Source: Parachlorella kessleri (Eukaryota > Chlorophyta > Trebouxiophyceae > Chlorellales > Chlorellaceae). From it: a stretch of DNA of 63,537 nt. Each line of letters opens with the position of its first letter. The stretch's first letter is position 1. This document shows positions 1-9,600 of the stretch, piece after piece. Made by a program: the position numbers and the translations under genes. The stretch lies in contig BBXU01000999.1 of NCBI GenBank assembly GCA_001598975.1, positions 1 through 63,537 on the forward strand, given 5' to 3'. The notes below the pieces were generated by a model, which made no database searches, was not told the DNA's origin, and worked only from the letters and a program-made list of their open reading frames with translations.

Positions 1-290
1 AGATGTCCATTGCCCCTGTCTAGGCAAAGGGTCTAGGCCCGTCTTTCCCCCCACCTAGGCCCTGTCTAGCCCCATCTAGGCCCCGTCTAGGTCGGTCTAC
101 CCCCCCTCTAGACCCCATCTAGACCCTGTCTAGCCCCGCCTAGGCATTGTCTAGTCCCGACTACCCCCCCTCTAGACCCATCTAGGCCCCGGCTAGGCCC
201 GTCTACCCCCCATCTACGCTCTATCCAGCCCCGTCTGGTCCATGTCTAGGCCCTGCCTAGACCCCATCTAGGCCCCGTCTAGGACCATTT
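1..290. repeat. CTAG-rich minisatellite
   Basis: Degenerate tandem array of an 11-13 bp unit close to GTCTAGGCCCC, with variants such as ATCTAGACCCC and GTCTACCCCCC. It starts at or before the window edge and fades out near 290. No reading frame is plausible through it. CCTAGG and CTAGGCA motifs recur more sparsely at 1300-1570, so the same repeat may have seeded that stretch. Confidence 0.85.
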
Positions 291-1953
291 ATGGGCATAG
301 GCCGTCTTACCCAGACACCGACTTGCGTAACCTAATGTGGTGTGCAAACAACATGGTTGCACCTTCAAGAAGCTTGTAGCATACAGGGCATGCAGAATAT
401 GGGAAAACCTCGTGTACCCATACAGACATGGAAACATCTCATGCCACAGGCGAGAAACCCTCTTATGCATACAAGCAAGACACACGAGCATACACACAAG
501 AGCATACATCCAGCCCTGAGACTACAAGGTCCCAAGGACTCCGCTTGCACTACCCGCCACCATTTTCAGTCAAGATATATGTCCCACTGGTACGCAAGGG
601 AAGCACACTCATTATGGAGCTGAGAACTGGCAATAGGGCCTCCCTACCCGCCTGCACACAACCATATGCATGCCCTTTGGCCTCCGGTGGCGCCTGAGGC
701 CACATTGTGGACTGTGGTCAGTGATGTGCAACCGAGGGCGTCCCCTTAACCCACACGCCCCTGGCTGGTGTCCTGTAGTTTTCCCAGGGTACCACTCAAG
801 GCACGGCTACGGCTGTGCCCTTGAGGCATGGGCGTAATTATTATCTATTTACTCATGTACTTTGGCAGATTACATAACCCCTCCTATCTTAGTCTGTCTG
901 CTCATTGACGCACCTGGCCCGCACCAAACTGCTGTCTGACCCTTCCTGTGATATGCATGACCATCTTTAATACAGAACCAACCCTAGGAATACGACACTC
1001 TGAGCAAGCATGAGCCTGGCAGTCAGAGTAGGCCCACAGCAGAGCTGCCGACTATCACCGCTATGCCCTCCTGGATGTGGCAAGCCCACTACTATATGAG
1101 CGGGACATAGCAATCTGTCCATCTTACATGCGTACTTCCATAGCTCCCAACCCCTCAAAAGCTGCCACCTCCGTCCCACTTGCGCCTGCCATTGCAGGCG
1201 CCTCGGTAGTCGTCGGCGCCGCCCCCAGGGCCCCCTGCGCCGGGGCCCGTTGGATACAACAGAAGAAAGGTCAAGGTTGCGCAAGTGGATTATATGCTGC
1301 TGTCTAGGCAATGGGGGCCTGTCTGCTGTGCGCGTACTCGATTAGGCTAGGACTTAATCCATACAACATCCATGTGACATGCCACACGCCAGCGCCCTGG
1401 CAGCGCGATCTTTAGTGGTGTTTAGTCAGTATTTGTGTGTCTCATGTGGCTTGGCTTTTGCCTAGGTTGTATCCTAGACTTGCCTCGGATTATGTGTTCC
1501 CCGTGCCTAGGCGTGTGTCCCTAGGCATGTGACTGTCTTTCCCTCCAACGTTGTCCCCTAGGCATGCTTTTGGTATAAAGCTTGCCAATTCCCCTGTTGC
1601 GGGGTCCGACCTGACCTGGCGCTCGCGCCCCGCTTGTAAGCATGTAGGCGCCCGGGGAGCTGCGTGTTACACAACCCGCCACCGCATTACATGCACGGTG
1701 CATGGCACTCCTATCACGCAGTCCAGCAAAATAGTGCTTCCACACAGACTCAACTTGCACGCCCGGTGTCCAGGCTGGCCGTATGGCAGGAGAAGACCAG
1801 GAGCCCTCTCAGGCGTGGGAAACCTTCAGGTGATGAGACCCTGGGAACCCCCTACACCACCGGCATGCATTGCTCCCATCTGCTCCAACATATTGCTCCA
1901 TTGAAACACACCAGGGGAGAGAGCATGTTGGGGAGTAAGTGGGTTTAATAAGG
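291..1953. other. No gene recognised
   Basis: Short open frames exist on both strands but none shows conserved motifs, exon-like frame continuity or supporting splice sites. Scattered CCTAGG words occur around 1300-1570. I see no RNA gene here. Confidence 0.5.
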
Positions 1954-2030
1954 GGGTGCAAGCGCCGGGGGTTACGCGCCCTTACAAGCGCCTCCCCCCC
2001 CCGCAAGGATCTATATGGTTATATGATGTT
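1954..2030 (-). pseudogene. Degenerate U2 snRNA 3'-half-like fragment
   Basis: Read on the plus strand, this stretch shares an ordered series of words with the antisense of the U2 gene at 2372-2561: GGGTGCAAGC, then GCGCCTCCCC followed by CGCAAGGAT (CGCAAAGAT in U2), then a run ending GTTCAATG (GGACAATG in U2). The conserved U2 5' half (branch-point recognition and stem I) is missing. It could be a decayed partial copy of U2 or a chance resemblance of GC-rich Sm-site flanks. Confidence 0.35.
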
Positions 2031-2063
2031 CAATGCTGTGCATGGCAGCTGACTAAACTAGCA

Positions 2064-2193
2064 CATGCGCAACACCGCCCCCAACTCCCATGCATGTGTG
2101 GTGGCGCCGATATACCTGCCCTTGTGGTGGGCTCGAGGGGGCCCGAGGGCCCCAGGGGTGCGAAGCGCCCCGGGGGGCCGGTGTTGCAAGCAT
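2064..2193. repeat. GC-rich foldback element H3
   Basis: The ends are inverted: CATGCGCAACACCG on the left, and CGGTGTTGCAAGCATG on the right. The interior holds GGGGTGCGAAGCGCCCC at 2152-2168, which is the reverse complement, with one G:T change, of the core palindrome of elements H1 and H2. The arms between core and ends pair only moderately. It appears to belong to the same dispersed family as H1 and H2, in the opposite orientation. Confidence 0.5.
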
Positions 2194-2371
2194 GGTCTCC
2201 CGCCTGCAAAGGCTGACCGAGGCGCTACACGTGCAGCAAGCACAACCTCCCGCCCGCGGTGAACGGTGGAGATTGTTATTCGTATGTGTGTGGAAAGGTT
2301 TGGTTTGATACATGGCGGTGGTGGTGTTTTGTAGGGAGGGAGGTTGGTGAGGAGGGAGGGGGGGGGGTAGA

Positions 2372-2561
2372 GGTGCTCCAGCTGGGCGGTAGTGCAGTGC
2401 CCAGCCGAAGCCGGAGGGCCGGGGGTGCAAGCACCCCCACTGGCGCCTCCCCTCGCAAAGATTCAGATGATCGTAAGTTGGACAATGTCCAACATATCAG
2501 CGATCAAACTGATAAGAACAGATACTACACTTGATCTTAGCCAAAAGGCCGAGAAAGGTAT
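2372..2561 (-). ncRNA. U2 snRNA: U2 spliceosomal small nuclear RNA
   Basis: U2 snRNA pairs with the intron branch point in the spliceosome. On the minus strand the gene begins ATACCTTTCTCGG at 2561 and continues through the near-invariant GCCTTTTGGCTAAGATC and the branch-point-recognition word GTAGTATCTGTTC. A stem IIa/b region and TTGGACATTGTCCAA hairpin follow. The Sm-site-like AATCTTTGCG lies near 2455-2465, then a GC-rich stem III (GGGGGTGC/GCACCCCC) and a stem-loop IV whose loop carries CACTGCACTACC. The 3' end is set at GGAGCACC near 2372, giving about 190 nt, normal for U2. The 5' end is certain to a base or two; the 3' end is by analogy. I could not identify a plant-type upstream sequence element with confidence. 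Confidence 0.96.
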
Positions 2562-2715
2562 GCTTTTCCCAGGGCGTTTGGGGGTGAAGGGGCCGTCCCG
2601 GGGGCCCAGGAGGGGTCCCGGGTTATGGGGGGAGCAGGCGTAATTGCTCCTGTGCCTCTTGCGCGAGCCTGCGCCCGCAGCTAGCGTGCACCGGTCGATA
2701 ACTGCGCTACAAATA

Positions 2716-2865
2716 GCAACGTTTATCACCCGGGGGGGGTGAGGGAGGTCCTGGTCTGCTGCAAGGTCACCTGGGGCACCCCCGGGGCGCTTCGCGCCCC
2801 AGGGGCGCCCCAGACGACCCTGCAGCAGCCTCGTCCTTCCCTCACCCCCCAGGGTGAAACGTTGC
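2716..2865. repeat. Long hairpin (foldback) element H1
   Basis: A near-complete inverted repeat about 150 bp long. The left arm runs GCAACGTTTATCACCC then GGGGGGTGAGGGA and so on, and is mirrored by a right arm ending AGGGTGAAACGTTGC. The centre is GGGGCGCTTCGCGCCCC, with a three-base loop TTC at 2791-2793. By eye roughly 45 of 57 positions of the inner arms pair. There is no reading frame of note. It could be a miniature foldback transposon, a microRNA/hairpin-RNA precursor, or a structured transcript next to U2. Confidence 0.8.
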
Positions 2866-2985
2866 TTACTACCGTGTGTTGTCTTCAAATTGAGGTTGCT
2901 AAACGGCCGCAACTGCGCGCTGCGCCTGCCACATCAAGGCAGGATTGCACCATGACGGTCGCAGCCCAGCGGCTGCTCATAACTG

Positions 2986-3117
2986 CCAACGTTCACTCAC
3001 CGCTGTGGGAGCTGGAGGGTCCCCTCGGGCACCCCTGGGGCGCTTCGCGCCCCAGTGGCGGCCCCAGGCGACCGTGCTGCTGTCCCAAACTTCCCCTTGC
3101 TCCCTTGTGAACGTTGG
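2986..3117. repeat. Long hairpin (foldback) element H2
   Basis: Perfect terminal inverted repeats, CCAACGTTCAC at 2986-2996 and GTGAACGTTGG at 3107-3117, bound a 132-bp element. Its centre is the same GGGGCGCTTCGCGCCCC palindrome as H1 (loop at 3044-3046), with matching flanks CACCCC and CCCCAG. The mid-arms pair less well than in H1. The shared core and the shared CAACGTT at the ends indicate that H1 and H2 are related copies 120 bp apart. Confidence 0.8.
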
Positions 3118-3790
3118 TACTCGGCATATGCAGTCCAAGAGAGGTCAAGCCCTGGCACCCCTGGCCCAGTGGCGCAGCAAGACAGGCACTGCCTGTTGCA
3201 TCGGCGGCAATGGCAGGCCTTGCACAACAGCAGGAGTATGGCGTCAGGCTGGCCCTGCTCGTGGGGGCAGCAAGTGGAGCAAGCTAGTTACCAGACTCAA
3301 CTGCTTGCAAGCAATGCCGGGAGTGCCTGCCACACATACACTCTGGTGAGGCAGTGCCCGCGGCAGCAGCATGTGGCACTGACCCAGCAACCAAGCGTGT
3401 ACGCTGGGTTGGGTTTGACAGGTCCAGCCTGGCAGCCAACTCCGCTGCAACCGGCTGCTGGAAGGGCACAGCAGCCGCTGCTCGAAGCCTTGGCACGAGC
3501 AGCGTTGTAGGGCAGGCGGGGTAGGCATGGCACGAGCACAGCTGCTGTGAGTACCATGTGCAGGCCACCTGCAGGTAGCGCACGCTCTGCTGGCGAGGTG
3601 ACCATGGCGCTTTGCCGCTCGAATGCAAAAGAAAGTGACTGCTTAGAACACTGGGTGGTGCCAGGTGAACCCCGTATTGATAAGGGTGGCAGTCAGTGCG
3701 AACACAGCGGAGATAGGGCATAGCTGTACGGGCTGTATGCCATTGTGTACCCCTGGGGCTTGCCTCAGTTTTGTAATGAACCCCGCATTG
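3118..3790. other. No gene recognised
   Basis: Intergenic DNA between the foldback pair and the poly(A) signal of the minus-strand Y3IP1-like gene. Open frames overlap on both strands but show no motif or splice-supported continuity. Confidence 0.5.
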
Positions 3791-3795
3791 TTACA
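3791..3795 (-). terminator. TGTAA poly(A) signal of the Y3IP1-like gene
   Basis: TTACA on the plus strand is the chlorophyte poly(A) signal TGTAA on the minus strand, about 265 bp downstream of the stop at 4061. That is a normal 3'UTR length for green algae. Confidence 0.5.
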
Positions 3796-4060
3796 TGCGG
3801 GCTCCCCTGGTCCCAGGGCTCCTAACAGGCTTCCACAACACCAAAGTCTAACATTTGCCCAAACGCAGGCCTAGGCGCTAGGCCCCCCGGCCTGTGACAA
3901 CCATCCCACCATTTAGCACATGCATAAGCACACTTAATCACTCGCCAACAAGGAACAATGGTGCAATGAAAAGTCAAAACCACACTAACAAAATGAAGCG
4001 AAGCACTCGTCGCGACAACAAGCACCCCCGCTCCCCCGCAAGACAGCAGGCAACCGGCCA

Positions 4061-6297
4061 TCACCGCAGGGAGTTGAGGAAGAGCACCAGGATGACGGTG
4101 CCCGCAATCACGACGGGCAGCGCCGACACCGCGTACAGCGCGCCGTAGCCCACCCAGTCGGGCAGGAGGTCCACGGGCGACTGCGGCTTCTCGGAGGGGT
4201 CCCGCCCCACGGGCGGTATGACCAGGGCCTTCCGCCGCCAGGCCTGCTGCGCCTCCAGCGCCGCCGGCGTCAGGTCGCCGCCAGAGCTGCCGCCCGCCGC
4301 TGGGGCTGCCTCGCTGCCTGCAGGGCGCGGCCAGGCGGATGGTGGGACGGGCGGTGGCGTGCACAGGGTGCAGGCTGGTGGTGCTGTGAGGTGGGGTGGG
4401 CGCTGGCCAGCTCATAGCACGGTCAGCGCTTCCCTTCAGGCAGGCAGGCAGGCACGGCACGCAGTTCATACACCGGCGCTCCGGCCCAGGAGTTGCAGTG
4501 CCTCCTTCAAATGCAGGTTGGAGATAAGCGCATCGAAATCAAGGCATCAAACTGCAGCCTCCAACCGTGAAAAGGCAACCACCTTCCCCTACAACCTCCG
4601 CCGCACCGCTGTGTCAGGGCAAGACCAGCTAATGAGGCCCTTTTCTTCAACCGCTCGTTGCCTCCCAGGCAGCAAGCAATCCCGCACCGGTGTCGCCGGT
4701 GGGCGCATCCTTGTCCAGGAACGGCCAGGCCGACATCTCCCGGCAAAGCTCTCGCAGAGCGATGCGGTCTGTGGGCACCCGCCCCTCCGCCACCTCAAGC
4801 AACGCAGCAGCCATCTCGTCGCGCGACACCCCGCTGCTGTCCTGCAGCAGTAACCGCAACGCCCAGATAAGCACAGCCGGCCCACGAAGTCACTCCATCC
4901 CCTTACACCCCGGGCCACCTTGCTGCTGCAGCCCATATTTGTAAGCAGCAACGAGCGGAGCTCGAAATACTAAGAGAGCTGGGGTGCACTCACGGGGTCG
5001 GGGAAAGTGGTGCAGGGGCTGTGACCAGCAGGTGCTTTCCTACCTCTCACTGTCACTCCACATGGCGAAGCACCGCCCTGCTTGATGATATTACAACCGG
5101 AGAGGCAGACACAGAGCGTGCCCGCTGCCCACTTTCCCACAAGACCTCCTTACAAGCCATGGGATACATGCATCAAAGACGCGATTGGCCCGGCACCTCA
5201 AACTTTAGCCTGGTGCCAAGAAGGACTCCAACCTGGGCCCCCGGGACTTCGGGGGCCCCAGTAGCTATGTCCGTCGTCCTCAAGCAGAGCGCGAGCACCC
5301 ACCTCCATGCCCATGAGCCGCCTCTCCCGGGCTCGCGGGTCCTCGATGGCCACCGTCAGCCGCACCTCGTTCAGCCCCATGTCTCGCCGCTCCTTCAGCG
5401 TGCGCAGCACCTTAACAACCTCTCGGCAATACTCCTTGGCCTCCTGTGGCGAGACACAAGTCGACCCCTGTGGGTGCCACGCGCATGCTAGGCCAGAAGC
5501 GCCCAGCCAGCCAGGCATCTTGGCAACAGCTTGGCAATGGTAAGGCGTACACAGGTGTGCAGGCCGCATGATGGGCTTGCTGCGAGCTAGCCAGAAATGG
5601 GGAACAGGTGGCAGGTTCATGTGTCAACTGTGTCTGCACACCGACTGCCAAGAAGCTGATCGCACAACCCGCTGGCAGCAGCAGGTGTCACTCCCAAACT
5701 AAGGAAGCCGGGGCAACAATGTGGCTGCTTGTGGGAAGCGCCCGTGCGTACCTCCTCACTAATCTCGTCGGCACCCAGCACCTTGCCAGGCTCAACCTTG
5801 CGGGTGGCAACCCCTGCAGCGACGGGGAAACGTGCAGCATGACATAAGAGGGCAGGACAGGAGCCTTTTGCATCAGGTACATCAAGCCCACAGCATCCTA
5901 CAGGCACCAGTGCGTTCACAGACTGGTTTTGACAACGCATATCTTACCACTTTCAATCTCTGCCTGCCGCCTCATGAAGGCCTCCAGCTCTGCTTCCAGG
6001 TCCTGGCTCTCAATGTCATTACTTCCTGCTGCAACTGGCCTGCAAGCAACCCCCCATAACTATGTAAGGGAAGGCTTTTGCATGTAACTCATACGCCGGT
6101 TGGGTTGCCAATTCTATCCAAGCGTTCAAGGCCACCTCAGGGCGCAAGCTCTCTGTATTCAGAAACGCTCACTTGAGATGCTGCAAGCGAGATGGGCGTC
6201 GATGATGTCGCGAAGCGGGGCAGGATAGAAAGGCAGCTTGTCGTTGTTTACAACGATAACTTTGTGAGACGGACGGGCAACCCAGAGTTGTGTGCAT
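4061..6297 (-). CDS. Y3IP1: Y3IP1-like photosystem I assembly factor (chloroplast)
   Basis: Six exons in phase (6297-6173, 6039-5948, 5813-5752, 5443-5303, 4841-4688, 4317-4061) give 276 aa. The first 42 residues, rich in Ser, Arg and Gln, look like a chloroplast transit peptide. An acidic helix follows, then a conserved block around residues 95-175 with EVRLTVAIEDPR and SGVSRDEMAAAL. A Pro-rich linker and a single C-terminal membrane helix (GYGALYAVSALPVVIAG, then a run ending FLNSLR) complete it. This order and the tail match what I recall of land-plant Ycf3-interacting protein 1, a thylakoid protein that works with Ycf3 in PSI assembly. The identification is from memory, not a search. All junctions are GT-AG. 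The start is the first ATG that gives the transit peptide. Confidence 0.75.
5228..5262. repeat. GC-rich hairpin inside an intron
   Basis: CTGGGCCCCCG and CGGGGGCCCCAG flank a short GGACTT spacer in intron 4 of the Y3IP1-like gene. Composition and design resemble the core of foldbacks H1-H3, although the central word GGGGCGC is absent. Confidence 0.4.
6248..6252 (-). terminator. Candidate TGTAA poly(A) signal of the 1385-aa gene
   Basis: The first TTACA (minus TGTAA) below the stop at 6613 lies inside exon 1 of the next gene, Y3IP1-like, about 360 bp downstream. If used, the two tandem transcripts overlap. An unconventional signal between 6297 and 6613 is the alternative. Confidence 0.3.
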
Positions 6298-6612
6298 CGT
6301 CAACATGACTCTGACCTTGGCAGAAGCAAGCAGTGAATATCAAACAACTAGCAGGCGAGAATATATAAGCTGAAATAGACTTGAACAAGGAGAGAAGTAT
6401 CAAAAGGAAGTACAAGATAAAAGTGTAGTGCACATGCAGAGATTCTAGGTAGGATCCGAGCCCAGCAACAACCCTGCACAAAGCAAAACTGTCCCCAACT
6501 GCCACCACCCACGCGACAGCCGCACATCTGTGTCTTTGGAGTCTGTAGGATACCGAAGCGGCACTTGGGTGTGGCACGGCAAGCCTTGACAAGTGGTGGC
6601 GCTCCAGCCACC

Positions 6613-9600
6613 TCACTTGCCGCTCTTAGCGCACAGAACGCTACCTCCACCACCTGCTGCGCCTGGCCCTCCAAACATGGCTACAGCCGCGGACACCAGC
6701 TCCAGGTCGTTGATAGCCACCAGCGGGGACGTCTCGCGCAGCAGCGCCTCGTCGGCTGTGCCGCTCAAGGTTACCACGCAGTTGCCGCCCTGCGACCAGG
6801 CAGCTCACAGCTTGGCTTGCAGACGAGTGTGCGTCGGAAAGCAAATCCCCGGCAGAATGCACTGCACCCAAGCTTCAGCATTCGCCCTTTACTTTAACCA
6901 GCCTATGCATTCTATGTGTCCCTAGGACACAAGGCAATGTAGCACCCAGCACAAGCCAACACCACCACACCCTGGCCAAGCAGGAATGTGAAAAATTTCG
7001 GCTCTGGAGGTAGCAAGCACACCTACCTGCACAGAGCCTTTGAGGTCCAGGCAGAGCGAGACATCTAGCGACTCCCGCGTCATGTGCTGGTACCAGCTCA
7101 TGAACTTCTCGTCCAGGGCCCGCAGCTGGGGGTGGCTGGCTGCCATGCGCTGCACCCAACGGCAGCAAGCAGCCTAGCTATGAGGGGGTAACAAGCTGTT
7201 CAGGCTGTAACTTAACGCTTGCGATCATATGGGGCTGCTGTCATTGATGTCCCACTATGGTGCAACCGCTTCCTGTTCACGCAGCCAGGGTTTGAGCAGG
7301 TAGCAGGGGGCACTTCCCAACCCCAGCCTCCTCCGCCACTTACAGAGCCGCGCATGTCCCCTGCCATTTTATGCTGTGCAGCTTGAAAGTGCTTCATCTC
7401 CAGGCGAACATCTCCAACCAACTCGCTCGGCACATGACCCGCATGTGCAAAACCACCCAGCTGTTGGCCCCCGCGCACCTTGAAGGCCAGCAGGAAGGCC
7501 CTGATGGTGGCGTGCACCAGCCGCACCGCCTTGCCGGGGGTGATCAGGCTCTGGAAGCCCAGGCTCTGCACGTCCGCCCGCAGCCGGCTGATGTCGCTGG
7601 ACTCAAACTGCAGCAGGTACTGCTGTGGCCGGTCTGGCGCTGCTGCTGGGAGGGAGCCAGGGCCTGCAACCAGGGTAGGGAGCGTGCATGCATGGGCCCC
7701 GTGAACACCTAGGACCTGCCTCCCTGTGTGGGCAAGGGAGAGTAACACGGGCCTACTCCCAGCCTGACCCAACAACCATTCCAACCAATTCAGTGGTGCA
7801 AAATGGCCAAGGTCATGCGGGGCCTACACAAGGCTAAGCGCTGTTCACACACAACCATACAACCGGCCACACACCGCTGGGCGCTGCCGGCGTGAAGGCT
7901 AGGGTCATGACGTCGCCCAGGTGCCCTAGGATGCGCCCTGCCGTGGTCAGGAAGCCGCTGCCCATGCTCCGCTGGTCAATGCCCTGCAAATAAGGCGGAC
8001 AGAGCGGCATCCTCATCGTCCCTTGCTACTCCTTTGCAATGCTCGAGCTTAATATGACTCTGCTTTGTGCCCCTGCTGAAATATAAGACACAGGCCCCCG
8101 CCAAGGCAAATCCACATCCAGGACTAGCAGCAGCACAGCACCAGCGGCGGCCAGTGGCAAGCAGGTTGTGCAGCCACCCCCTTCACCTGCAAGATCTCCG
8201 ATATCCGCCGCTCATCCAGCCGCACGTGCACCCTGAGCCGGTTAACAATGAAGCGCCCCAGCCTGTCCCCGACTGCGGTCCGTGGCTGCATAAGGGCGAT
8301 GACTGGGTCCGAGTCCTGCACTAGAGGGGCAGACTCTATGTATCTGAGGGTGCATCAAGGCAAGACACACGCTGCTCCGCAACCCTGTTCATCACTCCAG
8401 TAACAAAGAGTAACAAGAGTAACAAAAGCCAGAGGAAGCTCCTGGGCATGACATATACTGGCTTCTTCCTCAGCACCGTGGTTGGCAAGTGCATTGTTGG
8501 ACACTGCAAGGACACGGTACCCATGTTAGCCGTCCACCAGGAGGCCTCCATCCTAGTCATCACCTTGACCGCCGCACAAATAACAATCCCTGCAGTCAGG
8601 TCCCTGCTCACCATGCTCAACCACCAACCCCCCGGGCACTGCTGCGAAAGGCACTCACCAAGGCCTCGGCGCCCTGCTCTGCAATCTTGGCGCGCAGCAC
8701 TTCCAGCACATCCTGGATCATCGCCAGGGCCTGCTCCATGCGTGCTACCATCTGGCCGTCAACTTCTGAGTCGTCGGTGGGCGGGATCCAGTTGAGGGCG
8801 CCCAGCGGCGGCCTCAAGTGCGCCGGCACCAGCCGCGACTTGAGGGCGTCCACAAACTGCAGGTGAGAGGCAAATGAGGCAAGGCATTGGACCCACTCCA
8901 GGACCAGGTTGCATACATGAGCATCAATGCTGTGCTACCCCTTTGCCACCCAACCAGGCGTTTGCAGTCCCCACGGCACGACGTGGCTGCAGTCTCACTT
9001 ACGGAAGCCCACAGAATTGCTGTCCATCCCAGCGCCACGATCACGAAGCAGCCCAGTGGCCATCCTTGCATGGCCTTACTCCTACCTCTCCGATGGCGCC
9101 TTCGGGGCTGGGCAGCGGCACCTCAAAGGAGAAGGCCCCGTCGGCATCCAGCTGCATGTTGACCGGCATGCGTAACCGCAGGGGCCCCTCGTAGAAAGCG
9201 TTCTCCACGCCTGCAAGCACGATGTGCGCCTTGGCAAATGTCAGCCCGGCCCAGGCCAAGGGTGAGCAGATGCCACCCCACAAGTGCTGAGCAGACTAGT
9301 ATGACAAAGGCACAGTAAGGAGGTCATATAACAGTAGGTCTGCCCAGTGCGTCAGGAAAACGCCATACTGCGGCTTCAGTGCACCTCACTGCCAATTTTT
9401 TCACTCAAGCCAGCAGCTAAACCCCGCAACGCTGCAAAGCGCACCACACGCCCGCTGACCCTTCTTGCAAGGGGTCAGCGGGATCCAGTTCTAGCCACCA
9501 TAGGCAGCCAGCACAACAGGCGGCCCACCTCCAGAGAAGCCACGCGAGCTGGCCGCCCCCAGCAGCGTGCCGCCAGCCCCCTGGAACTTGGACTTGAAGT

